From: Streptomyces venezuelae
GTDB taxonomy: Bacteria; Actinomycetota; Actinomycetes; Streptomycetales; Streptomycetaceae
Length of the DNA: 64,000 nt
Reading direction: 5' to 3'
Assembly (NCBI RefSeq): GCF_008642355.1
Contig: NZ_CP029193.1
Span: 7,526,001-7,590,000 of the forward strand
Of this stretch, positions 27,187-36,211 are shown piece by piece; the first letter of the stretch is position 1, and every line of letters starts with the position of its first letter. The notes under the pieces are model-generated. The model saw only the letters and a list, made by a program, of their open reading frames with translations. It was not told the DNA's origin and searched no databases. The position numbers and the translations under genes are program-made.

Positions 27187-28236
27187 TCACGCTCGGGCCC
27201 GCCCCGTGCTCTCCCGTTCGATGAGTCGCGGGAGCGGGACCTGGACCGTCGCCGCGGGACCGTCGTCCAGGAGGGCGAGAAGCTCCCGGGCCGCGGTCCT
27301 GCCGAAGGACACCGTGTCCCGGGAGAGGGCCGTCAGCCACGGGTGCACCATGCGGCACAGCGCCGAGTCCTCCCAGGCGACGACCGACACGTCGTCCGGG
27401 ACGGCGAAGCCGAGCGAGGTCGCCGCGGCGACTCCGGCGACGGCCATCACGTCGTTGTCGTAGACCAGAGCTGTCGGGGGCTCCGCCGACTCCAGGACCC
27501 GCCGGGTCGCGGCGGCGCCCTCGGCGTCGGAGTAGTCCGTCGTGACCGAGCGGACCCCCGACATGCCGCGGCCGTCCGCTTCGACACGCAGGGTGCGGAT
27601 GCGGCGCTCGGTGTGCGCGAGCCCTTCGAGGCCCGCGATGTGGACGATGCGGCGGTGCCCGAGCGAGTGCAGATGACCCACGACCGAGGCCATGGCGCCC
27701 GCGTCGTCCGCCCACACCGTGGACAGCCCCGGATGCCCGGCGTCGGGGTCGGGCACGCCGCCCGTCACCACCGCGGGCAGCCCCAGCTCGTCGAGGAGCG
27801 CGGGCCGCGGGTCGTCCGTGCGCGGGTCCACCACGAGGACGCCGTCCACCCGGTGCTCCGCCCACCAGCGGCGGTACACCGCGCATTCGGCGTCCACGTC
27901 CTCCACGACCTGGAACAGCAGCCCCAAGTGCCGCTCCGCGAGGACCTCCTGGACTCCGGAGATCAGCTGCAGGAAGAACGAGTCGACGCCCAGCGTCGCC
28001 GCCGGGCGCGCCACCACCAGGCCCACGGTCGCCGAACCCTCGCCGGAGAGGGCGCGCGCCGCTGTGCTGGGCCGCCAGCCCAGCTGTTCGGCCACCCTGC
28101 GCACCCGGTCGCGGGTGATGTCGGAGACGCCGGGCCGGTCGTTGAGCGCGAAGGAGACGGCGCTCTCCGAGACCCCGGCACGGCGCGCGATGTCCTTCAT
28201 GGTCGGCCGGCGCGCCGGTGACCGCTTGCCTTGCAC
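27187..28236 (-). CDS. LacI-family transcriptional regulator of the mannoside-type locus
   Basis: A 349-residue repressor read away from the ABC/glycosidase operon. The N-terminus has a LacI helix-turn-helix (TMKDIARRAGVSESAVSFAL, about 12-31). A sugar-binding-protein-like effector domain follows and ends PLPRLIERESTGRA. The GTG at 28236 starts MQGKRSPARRP. A large inverted repeat at 28264-28303 lies between it and the divergent binding-protein gene and should be its operator, controlling both directions. The inducer is probably an imported oligosaccharide. Confidence 0.9.
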   Translation of the reverse strand: MQGKRSPARRPTMKDIARRAGVSESAVSFALNDRPGVSDITRDRVRRVAEQLGWRPSTAARALSGEGSATVGLVVARPAATLGVDSFFLQLISGVQEVLAERHLGLLFQVVEDVDAECAVYRRWWAEHRVDGVLVVDPRTDDPRPALLDELGLPAVVTGGVPDPDAGHPGLSTVWADDAGAMASVVGHLHSLGHRRIVHIAGLEGLAHTERRIRTLRVEADGRGMSGVRSVTTDYSDAEGAAATRRVLESAEPPTALVYDNDVMAVAGVAAATSLGFAVPDDVSVVAWEDSALCRMVHPWLTALSRDTVSFGRTAARELLALLDDGPAATVQVPLPRLIERESTGRARA

Positions 28237-28263
28237 CCGTTGCCCCTTTCCTGGCTCCCGGAT

Positions 28264-28303
28264 ACTAATGCGCTTGAGCGCTCAGACTCTAAAGCGCATT
28301 AGT
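28264..28303. promoter_or_regulatory. LacI operator array: 12-bp inverted repeat plus central palindrome
   Basis: ACTAATGCGCTT (28264-28275) is repeated in reverse complement as AAGCGCATTAGT (28292-28303). Just after the left arm lies the perfect palindrome TGAGCGCTCA (28275-28284). The array sits in the LacI/binding-protein divergent region. CG-centred TGAGCGCTCA is a typical LacI-family site; the outer arms may be a second site type or the stem of a loop. Confidence 0.7.
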
Positions 28304-28514
28304 CGTCTGCCGCAAGACTTCCAACACACGTCTCTGACCTGGTGAGTTGTGTGACCGATCGACCGATCTTCGATTTCTGTTCCCCGAATTTCACCGAATC
28401 CATTGACTTTGCGCCACCGTTCCGTGCAGGGTCTGCCTCGGCGTGGATTGCCCGGCTCGGACGGTCGCAGTCACCGCCGTCTCACGCTGGGCCGAGCAAA
28501 GGAGCCGTTTCACC

Positions 28515-29813
28515 GTGCGTATCTCCCGCAACCCCCGCAGAGCCGTCGCCGCAGGCGCCGTCCTCGCCGTCCTGCTGCCGTTGAGCGCCTGTGGTGACGG
28601 GGACGACGGCGGAGGTTCGACCGACGCGTCGGGGAAGGTCGAGGGTGAGATCACCTTCCAGACCTGGAACCTGAAGGCGAACTTCAAGTCGTACTTCGAG
28701 GGCGTCGTGGACGGCTTCGAGAAGAAGTACCCGGGCACGAAGGTCCGGTGGATCGACCAGCCCGGCGAGGGCTACGCCGACAAGATCAGCGCCGACGCGG
28801 CCGCGGGCACCCTGCCCGACGTCGTCAACGTCTCGCCCGACCTCGTCGCCCCGCTCGCCAAGGCCGGTCTCGCCCTCGACCTCGACAAGTCGGCGTCGAA
28901 GTACGAGAAGGAGTATCTGCCCGGGGCCTGGAAGAGCCATCAGATACCGGGCATGGACGGCACGTACGCCTTCCCCTGGTACCTCAACACCGGGCCGCTC
29001 TTCTACAACAAGCGCCTGTTCAAGGACGCGGGCCTCGACGAGAACAAGCCCCCGACGACGTACGACGAGCTCTTCGACGACGCCCTGGAGCTGGCCGACA
29101 AGAGCGACGGCAAGGTCGCCACGCTCGCGAACGTCCCCACCATCGAGGACTTCGGGCGCTACGGCGTCCCGCTGATGAACAAGGAAGGCACCGGCTTCAC
29201 CTTCAACGACGCCAAGGGCGTCGAACTCCTCACCAAGTACAAGAAGCTGTACGACGCGAAGGCCCTCGACGGACAGGCGCTGACCGCGACACCCGAGTCC
29301 ACCGGCAAGAAGTTCCTCACCGAAGCCGTCGCCATGAACCCCGGCAGCGCCCTCGACCTGGAGAAGTTCAAGAAGGACGCGCCGCGGCTGTACAAGAACA
29401 TCGGCATCACGCCGCAGATCAGCAGCACCGGCAAGGACAACATGTACGTCATGGGCGTCATGGTGAACACCAAGACGAAGCAGACGCCCGCCGCCGTCGC
29501 CTTCGCGCACTACGTCACCGACTCCCGGCGCCAGATGGAGTTCGCCAAGAAGGTCGCGATCTTCCCGAGCACCAAGGGCTCCCTCGACGACCCGTACTTC
29601 ACGAAGCAGGACGGCAAGGACGAGACGCGGGTACGCGTCGCGGCCGCCAAGTCCATCAAGACCGCGGTGAACTACACGCCCGTGCTCTTCAGCGAGCAGA
29701 TGAAGGTCGAGCTGCGCAACTCCGTCGCCAAGGCGCTGCAGGGCAAGCAGAGCCCCAAGGAAGCACTTGACAACGCTGTCAAGAACTGCGACCGGCTGCT
29801 GCAGCAGAGCTGA
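28515..29813 (+). CDS. Extracellular sugar-binding lipoprotein of an ABC importer (family 1)
   Basis: A 432-residue lipoprotein. The GTG at 28515 follows AAAGGAG. The signal ends in lipobox LSAC (Cys26). The mature domain has features of carbohydrate uptake-1 binding proteins, such as FKSYFEGVVDGFEKKYPG, the GTLPDVVNVSPD loop and FPWYLNTGPLFYNKRLF. Next come two permease genes on the same strand, 20 bases and a four-base overlap apart, but no ATPase. The system probably uses a shared MsiK-type ATPase encoded elsewhere, as is common in Streptomyces. Context with alpha-mannosidase suggests mannosides as ligand. Confidence 0.9.
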   Translation: MRISRNPRRAVAAGAVLAVLLPLSACGDGDDGGGSTDASGKVEGEITFQTWNLKANFKSYFEGVVDGFEKKYPGTKVRWIDQPGEGYADKISADAAAGTLPDVVNVSPDLVAPLAKAGLALDLDKSASKYEKEYLPGAWKSHQIPGMDGTYAFPWYLNTGPLFYNKRLFKDAGLDENKPPTTYDELFDDALELADKSDGKVATLANVPTIEDFGRYGVPLMNKEGTGFTFNDAKGVELLTKYKKLYDAKALDGQALTATPESTGKKFLTEAVAMNPGSALDLEKFKKDAPRLYKNIGITPQISSTGKDNMYVMGVMVNTKTKQTPAAVAFAHYVTDSRRQMEFAKKVAIFPSTKGSLDDPYFTKQDGKDETRVRVAAAKSIKTAVNYTPVLFSEQMKVELRNSVAKALQGKQSPKEALDNAVKNCDRLLQQS

Positions 29814-29833
29814 GACCAGGAACCGGTACCGCC

Positions 29834-30802
29834 ATGAAGAGCACCACCGCCTCCCAGGCCGCCGCCGACCTCGCGGGCGCCGATGCCGAACGCAAGGAGC
29901 CGCGCCCCGACGGGCGCGGCCCCCGCCGCGGCATACGTCGCCAACTGCCAACCAGCCCCTGGCTGTTCGCGGCGCCCGGCCTCGCGATCGTCGGCATCTT
30001 CATCCTCTATCCGTTCCTCAGCACCCTGAACAACGCGTTCACCGACAAACGGACCCTCATCGAGGGCGACTACGTCGGCTTCGCCAACTTCCAGGAGCTG
30101 TGGCACGACGAGATGTTCTGGATCGGCCTGCGCAACAGCACGCTGTACGTCCTCGGGGTCGTGCCCGCGCTCGTCGTCCTGCCGTTGCTGCTCGCCCTGC
30201 TCGTCCAGAAGCACATCCCCGGCATCACGTTCTTCCGCTCCGCCTTCTACACGCCGGTGGTCGCGTCCATCGTCGTGGTCGGCCTGATCTGGGTGTGGAT
30301 GCTCGACGAACGCGGCCTGGTCAACGCCCTCCTCGAGGCGGTGGGCGTCGGCAAGGCCGGCTTCCTCAGTGACCAGTGGCTCCTCCTCCTGAGCGCCATG
30401 ACCGTCACGGTCTGGAAGGGCCTCGGCTACTACATGATCATTTACCTCGCGGCGCTCGCCAACGTGCCCCGCGAGCTCCACGAGGCCGCGGCCGTCGACG
30501 GAGCGGGCGCCGTACGCCGCTTCTTCAGCGTCACCGTCCCCGCCGTGCGCTCCACGATGGTGCTCGTCGCCGCCCTCTCCTCGGTCGCCGCGTTCAAGGT
30601 GTTCTCCGAGGTCTACCTGATGGCGGGGCCCACCGGCGGCCCTGCCGGCGAGGACACCACACTCGTCATGCTCGTCCAGCGCGTCGGCACCGGTCTGACC
30701 GGGCGCGTCGGCTACGCCTCGGCCATCTCCGTCGTCGTCTTCGTCGTCACCGTCGCGCTCATGCTGCTCGTCCTGCGGGCGGACCGGAAGGAGGACGCGT
30801 GA
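29834..30802 (+). CDS. Sugar ABC transporter permease (MalF-like)
   Basis: A 322-residue membrane protein with six hydrophobic helices after a 45-residue hydrophilic, Arg/Pro-rich start. The EAA loop that contacts the ATPase reads ELHEAAAVDGAGAVRRFF. It is downstream of the binding protein and upstream of the MalG-like partner, whose start overlaps its stop (GTGA). Together they form the membrane channel. Confidence 0.92.
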   Translation: MKSTTASQAAADLAGADAERKEPRPDGRGPRRGIRRQLPTSPWLFAAPGLAIVGIFILYPFLSTLNNAFTDKRTLIEGDYVGFANFQELWHDEMFWIGLRNSTLYVLGVVPALVVLPLLLALLVQKHIPGITFFRSAFYTPVVASIVVVGLIWVWMLDERGLVNALLEAVGVGKAGFLSDQWLLLLSAMTVTVWKGLGYYMIIYLAALANVPRELHEAAAVDGAGAVRRFFSVTVPAVRSTMVLVAALSSVAAFKVFSEVYLMAGPTGGPAGEDTTLVMLVQRVGTGLTGRVGYASAISVVVFVVTVALMLLVLRADRKEDA

Positions 30803-31716
30803 CCAGCATCGACGGCGGTGCGCGCCACGAGACCCGCACCGACAAGCCCCGTGAACCGCGTCGTCGGCGGATCACCGACGAGAACGGCCGCAGGATGCCC
30901 GCCTGGGAGATCGTCCTGCGCTACCTCCTCCTCGTCGCGGTCCTCGCGCTGATGATCGGCCCGTTCCTCTGGCAGCTGTCCACCGCGCTCAAGGGCCCGC
31001 ACGAGAACATCTTCAGCTCACCGCCGAAGTTCCTGCCCTCCGACCCCACCGTGCACAACTTCGAACGCGTCGCCGACACCATCCCCGTCTGGGACTACGC
31101 GCTCAACTCGCTCAAGGTGGCCGCCGCCAACGTCGTCACCAACTGCGTCGGCGCGGCCCTCGCCGGCTACGCCCTGGCACGCCTGCGCTACCGCGGCCGC
31201 AAGGCGGCCACCATCGTCTTCATCCTGGCCATGCTCGTGCCCGTCGAAGGCATCATCATCGCCCAGTTCACCACCATGCGTGAGCTCGGCCTCAACAACA
31301 CCCTCATCGGCGTGCTGCTGCCCGGCTGCGTCTCCGCGCTCAACGTCCTGCTGATGCGCAACGCCTTCCTCAACGTGCCGTACGAGATCGAGGAAGCCGC
31401 CTTTGTGGACGGGGCCAATGTCTGGCAGCGGTTCCTGCGCATCGCGCTGCCCGCCGTCAAGGGCACCCTCGCCGTCGTCGCGATCTTCGCCTTCATGGGG
31501 GCCTGGGACGACTTCCTGTGGCCGCTGATCGTGCTGAGCGACCCGGACCGGTTCACCCTCACCATCGGCCTGAACTACCTGCACGGCACGTTCGCCAACG
31601 ACGAGCGTCTCGTCGCCGCGGGCACCGTCATCGCCGTACTCCCGCTGATCATCCTCTTCGCCTGTCTGCAGCGGTACTTCTTCCGCGGCGTGGGCGAGGG
31701 CGCGGTCAAGGGCTGA
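30799..31716 (+). CDS. Sugar ABC transporter permease (MalG-like)
   Basis: A 305-residue membrane protein with six hydrophobic helices. The EAA loop reads EIEEAAFVDGANVWQRFLRI. The GTG at 30799 overlaps the MalF-like stop by four bases, indicating translational coupling. The first 35 residues are hydrophilic and Arg-rich. A hydrophobic stretch follows it (EIVLRYLLLVAVLALMIGPF). A run of nine or more C residues near 31752-31760 lies in the 61-base gap to the next gene. Confidence 0.92.
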   Translation: MTSIDGGARHETRTDKPREPRRRRITDENGRRMPAWEIVLRYLLLVAVLALMIGPFLWQLSTALKGPHENIFSSPPKFLPSDPTVHNFERVADTIPVWDYALNSLKVAAANVVTNCVGAALAGYALARLRYRGRKAATIVFILAMLVPVEGIIIAQFTTMRELGLNNTLIGVLLPGCVSALNVLLMRNAFLNVPYEIEEAAFVDGANVWQRFLRIALPAVKGTLAVVAIFAFMGAWDDFLWPLIVLSDPDRFTLTIGLNYLHGTFANDERLVAAGTVIAVLPLIILFACLQRYFFRGVGEGAVKG

Positions 31717-31777
31717 ACTCCCGCCCCGCGATCCGCCGCGCCCCTCTCATCTCCCCCCCCCAGAACCAGGATCTTCC

Positions 31778-33034
31778 TTGCCCTCCTCCGCATCGCCTTC
31801 CGGCGCGCCGCGCTTCGGCGCCAACTACACGCCCGGCCAGGGGTGGTTCCACCACTGGCTCGACTTCGACCTCGACGCCGTACGCGCCGACCTCGACGCC
31901 ATCGCCTCGCTGGGCCTCGACCACATCCGGGTCTTCCCGATCTGGCCGTACTTCCAGCCGAACCGCACCCTCATCCGCCCGCGCGCCGTCGACCAGCTGG
32001 TCCAGCTCGCCGACGCCGCCGCCGAACGCGGCCTGGACGTCAACGTCGACGGTCTGCAGGGCCACCTGTCGAGTTTCGACTTCCTGCCCGCGTGGACCCA
32101 GACCTGGCACCGGCGCAACATCTTCACCGACCCCGACGTGGTCTCCGGGCAGGCCGACTACCTGCGCACACTCGCCGCCGCCCTGGCGGACCGGCCGAAC
32201 TTCATCGGCATGACCATAGGCAACGAGATCAACCAGTTCTCGGCGGGCCCGCACCCCGACCCCGACCGCATCACCGAGGAGCAGGCGGAGGCCTGGCTGC
32301 GCACGGTCCTCGCCGCCTGCGAGGACGGCGCCCCCGGCAAGCTGCACCTGCACGCCGAGTACGACGCCGCCTGGTACCAGGACGACCAGCCCTTCACCCC
32401 GGCACAGGCCGCCGGGCTCGGCGCGGTGACCGCCGTGCACTCCTGGGTGTTCAACGGCACGGCCCAGCGCCACGGACGCACCGGGACGGCGACCCGGCAC
32501 CACGCGGCGTACATGATCGAACTGGCCAAGGCGTGGGCGACCGACCCGCGTCGCCCCGTCTGGCTTCAGGAGGTCGGCGCGCCCGCGCCGCTCATACCCG
32601 CCGAGCACGCGGCGGACTTCACCGAGGACACCGTCGATGCGGCCCTCGACTGCCAGGACGTGTGGGGCGTGACGTGGTGGTGCTCCCACGACGTGTCGCG
32701 CGACCTCGCGGATTTCCCGGAGCTGGAGTACAGCCTCGGTCTGCTGACCAACGAGGGCAAGGTCAAGCCCGCGGGGGAGGCGATCGCCCGGATCACGCGG
32801 GAGTGGCGCAGCCGTACGTACGCGCCGGCGCCGCGGACGACCGCGGTGGTCGTCGACGACGACCTGTCCCGCCGCTCGGAGTGCGCCCCCGGCGGTGCGG
32901 TCTTCGAGGCGTTCGCGCGGCTCGTGGCGGACGGGGTCCGCCCGACGGTGGTGCTTGCCGGACGGGTGGCGGACTCCGGGCACCTCGCCGCGCGAGGTAT
33001 CCGCGACGTGCTGCTCCCGGCGGACGTCGGGTAG
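31778..33034 (+). CDS. Clan-A (GH5-like) glycoside hydrolase, probable beta-mannosidase/mannanase-type
   Basis: A 418-residue soluble TIM-barrel glycosidase without a signal peptide. The TTG at 31778 has AGGA upstream. The start of the barrel reads FGANYTPGQGWFHHWLDFD. Acid/base Glu150 lies in TIGNEINQF and nucleophile Glu265 in WLQEVG, the positions expected for clan GH-A. The last 60 residues (after EWRSRTYAPAP) are a short additional domain that resembles a glycosidase tail or sugar-processing fold. Cytosolic location beside an importer suggests it hydrolyses the imported oligosaccharide. Exact specificity cannot be read. Confidence 0.8.
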   Translation: MPSSASPSGAPRFGANYTPGQGWFHHWLDFDLDAVRADLDAIASLGLDHIRVFPIWPYFQPNRTLIRPRAVDQLVQLADAAAERGLDVNVDGLQGHLSSFDFLPAWTQTWHRRNIFTDPDVVSGQADYLRTLAAALADRPNFIGMTIGNEINQFSAGPHPDPDRITEEQAEAWLRTVLAACEDGAPGKLHLHAEYDAAWYQDDQPFTPAQAAGLGAVTAVHSWVFNGTAQRHGRTGTATRHHAAYMIELAKAWATDPRRPVWLQEVGAPAPLIPAEHAADFTEDTVDAALDCQDVWGVTWWCSHDVSRDLADFPELEYSLGLLTNEGKVKPAGEAIARITREWRSRTYAPAPRTTAVVVDDDLSRRSECAPGGAVFEAFARLVADGVRPTVVLAGRVADSGHLAARGIRDVLLPADVG

Positions 33035-33063
33035 CGCCCGTCCGTCTGTCCGTTCGCCTCGCA

Positions 33064-33145
33064 CGGGGCTCCGCCCCGGACCCCGCTCCTCGAACACCGG
33101 AGGGGCTGACTCTCTTCCGCTCCTCGTACGCCGGGGGGCTGAAAT
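33064..33145. repeat. Streptomyces-type intergenic repeat, about one and a half copies
   Basis: GGGGCTCCGCCCCGGACCCC, then GCTCCTCGAACACCGGAGGG and GCTGA, is the widespread Streptomyces intergenic element. A second, diverged part follows (CGCTCCTCGTACGCCGGGGG). It lies between the clan-A glycosidase and GH38 genes. The GGGGCTCCGCCCC part is itself a hairpin, so it may end or weaken transcription there. Confidence 0.65.
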
Positions 33146-33166
33146 TTCGAACATCGGAGAACCCTC

Positions 33167-36100
33167 ATGCATGACGACCGCACCCTGGTCGAAGCCCGCC
33201 TCAAGCGTGTTCTGGACGAACGCATCAGGCCCGCCGTGTACCCCGCCTCCGTACCGCTCGACGTAGCCGTGTGGAACGCGCCCGGCGAGCCCGTGCCGGT
33301 CGCCGAAGGGCTTGCCGCCGAGCCGTCGCCGACCGCCGTCGGCGAGAAGTGGGGGGCTCCCTGGGGGACCAGCTGGTTCCGGGTGACCGGGACCGTGCCG
33401 CGGGAGTGGGCGGGCAAGACCGTCGAAGCGGTCCTCGACCTCGGCTTCGACGAGAACATGCCCGGCTTCCAGTGCGAGGGCCTGGTGTACAGGCCCGACG
33501 GCACCCCGGTGAAGGGCCTCAACCCGCGCAACCAGTGGGTGCGGGTCGCCGCCCCCGCCGAGGGCGGCGAAGAAGTGCGGCTGCACATCGAGGCCGCGTC
33601 CAACCCCGTCATCCTCGACTACCACCCCTTCCTGCCCACGCAGCTCGGCGACAAGGAGACCGCGGGCAGCGAACCCCAGTACAAGCTGGAGCGCATGGAC
33701 CTCGCCGTCTTCGACGAGACGGTGTGGCAGCTCGTCATCGACCTCGAAGTCCTCGGCGAGCTGATGCAGGAACTGCCTGCCGACTCCGGGCGGCGCTACG
33801 ACATCGTGCGCGCCGTCGGCCGTGCCCTGGACGTCGTCGACCTCCAGGACGTGAACGGATCGGCCGCCGCGGCGCGGGCGCAGCTCGAAGAGGTCCTCGC
33901 GACCCCCGCCGAACCCTCCGCGCACCGCATCAGCGCCGTCGGACACGCCCACATCGACTCGGCGTGGCTGTGGCCGCTGCGCGAGACGGTGCGCAAGGTG
34001 GCGCGTACGACGTCGAACATGACCGCGCTGATCGAGGACGAGCCCGACTTCGTCTTCGCCATGTCGCAGGCGCAGCAGTGGGCGTGGATCAAGGAGCACC
34101 GCCCGGAGGTGTGGGCGAAGGTCAAGAAGGCCGTCGCCGACGGGCGGTTCGTGCCCGCGGGCGGCATGTGGGTCGAGTCGGACACCAATATGCCGGGCTC
34201 CGAGGCGATGGCCCGGCAGTTCGTGCACGGCAAGCGGTTCTTCCTCGACGAGTTCGGTGTCGAGAACGACGAGGCGTGGCTGCCCGACACGTTCGGGTTC
34301 GCCGCCGGGCTGCCGCAGATCATCAAGGCGGCGGGCTCCAAGTGGCTGCTGACGCAGAAGATCTCGTGGTCGCAGACCAACCGCTTCCCGCACCACACCT
34401 TCAACTGGGAGGGCATCGACGGCACCCGCATCTTCACCCACTTCCCGCCCGTCGACACCTACAACTGCTCGATGAAGGGCAGTGAGATCGCCCATGCCGC
34501 GAAGAATTTCAAGGACAAGGGCGTGGCCCGGCACTCCCTCGCGCCCACCGGCTGGGGCGACGGCGGTGGCGGCACCACCCGCGAGATGATCGCCAAGGCG
34601 GCCCGCCTCCGTGACCTGGAGGGTTCGGCGACCGTCGAGTGGGAGACGCCCGCCGCGTTCTTCGAGAAGGCCGAGGCCGAGTACCCCAACGCTCCCGTCT
34701 GGGTCGGCGAGCTCTACCTCGAACTGCACCGCGCCACCCTCACCAGCCAGGCGGGCACCAAGCAGGGCAACCGCCGCAGCGAGCACCTCCTGCGGGAGGC
34801 GGAGCTGTGGGCCGCGACGGCGGCGGTGCGCGGCGACTTCGTCTACCCCTACGAGCAGTTGGACCGCATCTGGAAGACGGTCCTGCTCCACCAGTTCCAC
34901 GACATCCTGCCCGGCTCGTCCATCGCCTGGGTGCACCGCGAGGCCCGCGCCACCTACGCGGCGCTCGCCGAGGAGCTGAACGGCATCATCGACAAGGCGC
35001 AGCGCGCGCTCGCGGGCGAGGGCACGGGCTCGCTCGTCTTCAACTCCACCCCGCACAGCCGTGACGGCGTGCCCGCGGGCGGCGCGCGGCCCGCGACGGC
35101 CGACGGCACGGCGGCGATCGCCACGCGCGCCGACGGCGGCTACGTCCTCGACAACGGGCTGCTGCGCGTGGAGATCGACGCGCGCGGACTCGTGGTCTCC
35201 GCGTACGACCTGGTGGCCGACCGGGAGACCGTCGCGCCGGGCCGGCCGGCGAACCTGCCGCAGATCCACGCCGACTTCCCGAACATGTGGGACGCGTGGG
35301 ACGTCGACGAGTTCTACCGCAACACGGTGACCGACCTCGTGGACGCGGACGAGGTCGCGGCCGGTGAAGGAGAAGGTGCAGGTGGTGGCGCGTCGGTGCG
35401 GGTCGTGCGCACCTTCGGCGACTCGCGCCTCACGCAGGTGCTCACGCTCGCACCCGGTGCCAAGCGCCTCGACATCGACACCGAGGTCGACTGGCACGAG
35501 ACGGAGAAGTTCCTCAAGCTCGCCTTCCCACTGGACATCCACGCGGAGCGGTACGCGTCGGAGACCCAGTTCGGGCACTTCTACCGCGCCACGCACACCA
35601 ACACGAGCTGGGAGGCCGCCAAGTTCGAGGCGTGCAACCACCGTTTCGTGCACATCGAGGAGCCGGGCTGGGGCGTCGCGCTGGTCAACGACTCGACGTA
35701 CGGGCACGACGTGACCCGCACGGTCCGCGCCGAGGACTCCGGCACGACCACGACGGTCCGCGTCTCGCTGCTCCGTGCCCCGCGCTTCCCCGACCCCGAG
35801 ACGGACCAGGGCGTCCACCGCTTCCGGCACGCCCTGGTGCCGGGTGCGGCGATCGGCGACGCGGTGCGCGAGGGCTACCGGGTCAACCTGCCCGAGCGCA
35901 CGGTCACCGGGGGCGGCGAGGTGGCGCCGCTGGTGACGGTCGACGACGACGCGGTGGTCGTGACGGCGGTCAAGCTCGCCGACGACGGCAGCGGCGACGT
36001 GGTCGTCCGCTTCCACGAGGCCCACGGCGGGCGGGCGAAGGCCACGCTCACCACGGGGTTCACGGCGGGTTCGGTCGCGGTGACCGACCTGCTGGAGCGG

Positions 36101-36199
36101 CCGCTCGACGGGGTGCGGGCGCCGGAACTCGCGGGTGACGCCGTGTCGTTGACGCTGCGACCGTTCGAGCTGGTGACGCTGCGGTTCACGCGGCGCTGA
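33167..36199 (+). CDS. Alpha-mannosidase, glycoside hydrolase family 38
   Basis: A 1010-residue cytosolic alpha-mannosidase. The zinc/catalytic residues of GH38 are visible: His260 and Asp264 in GHAHIDSAW, and the nucleophile Asp374 in WLPDTFGFA. A glycosidase-38 N-terminal barrel (about 250-510) follows a beta-rich domain, and a large C-terminal beta-sandwich ends LRPFELVTLRF. Length is normal. The ATG at 33167 is preceded by GGAGAACCCTC. With the importer and the clan-A enzyme it makes a plausible mannoside catabolic operon, though the repeat at 33064 may separate their expression. It is convergent with the GNAT-like gene 13 bases on. Confidence 0.94.
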   Translation: MHDDRTLVEARLKRVLDERIRPAVYPASVPLDVAVWNAPGEPVPVAEGLAAEPSPTAVGEKWGAPWGTSWFRVTGTVPREWAGKTVEAVLDLGFDENMPGFQCEGLVYRPDGTPVKGLNPRNQWVRVAAPAEGGEEVRLHIEAASNPVILDYHPFLPTQLGDKETAGSEPQYKLERMDLAVFDETVWQLVIDLEVLGELMQELPADSGRRYDIVRAVGRALDVVDLQDVNGSAAAARAQLEEVLATPAEPSAHRISAVGHAHIDSAWLWPLRETVRKVARTTSNMTALIEDEPDFVFAMSQAQQWAWIKEHRPEVWAKVKKAVADGRFVPAGGMWVESDTNMPGSEAMARQFVHGKRFFLDEFGVENDEAWLPDTFGFAAGLPQIIKAAGSKWLLTQKISWSQTNRFPHHTFNWEGIDGTRIFTHFPPVDTYNCSMKGSEIAHAAKNFKDKGVARHSLAPTGWGDGGGGTTREMIAKAARLRDLEGSATVEWETPAAFFEKAEAEYPNAPVWVGELYLELHRATLTSQAGTKQGNRRSEHLLREAELWAATAAVRGDFVYPYEQLDRIWKTVLLHQFHDILPGSSIAWVHREARATYAALAEELNGIIDKAQRALAGEGTGSLVFNSTPHSRDGVPAGGARPATADGTAAIATRADGGYVLDNGLLRVEIDARGLVVSAYDLVADRETVAPGRPANLPQIHADFPNMWDAWDVDEFYRNTVTDLVDADEVAAGEGEGAGGGASVRVVRTFGDSRLTQVLTLAPGAKRLDIDTEVDWHETEKFLKLAFPLDIHAERYASETQFGHFYRATHTNTSWEAAKFEACNHRFVHIEEPGWGVALVNDSTYGHDVTRTVRAEDSGTTTTVRVSLLRAPRFPDPETDQGVHRFRHALVPGAAIGDAVREGYRVNLPERTVTGGGEVAPLVTVDDDAVVVTAVKLADDGSGDVVVRFHEAHGGRAKATLTTGFTAGSVAVTDLLERPLDGVRAPELAGDAVSLTLRPFELVTLRFTRR

Positions 36200-36211
36200 G
36201 CCGGGCCGCGT

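Noticed and set aside
31706..36025. A 1439-codon open frame on the minus strand across the GH38 locus
   Set aside because: It mirrors the true genes on the other strand. Long antisense frames are expected at this GC content, and it shows no known domain and an Arg/Gly/Val-biased composition.
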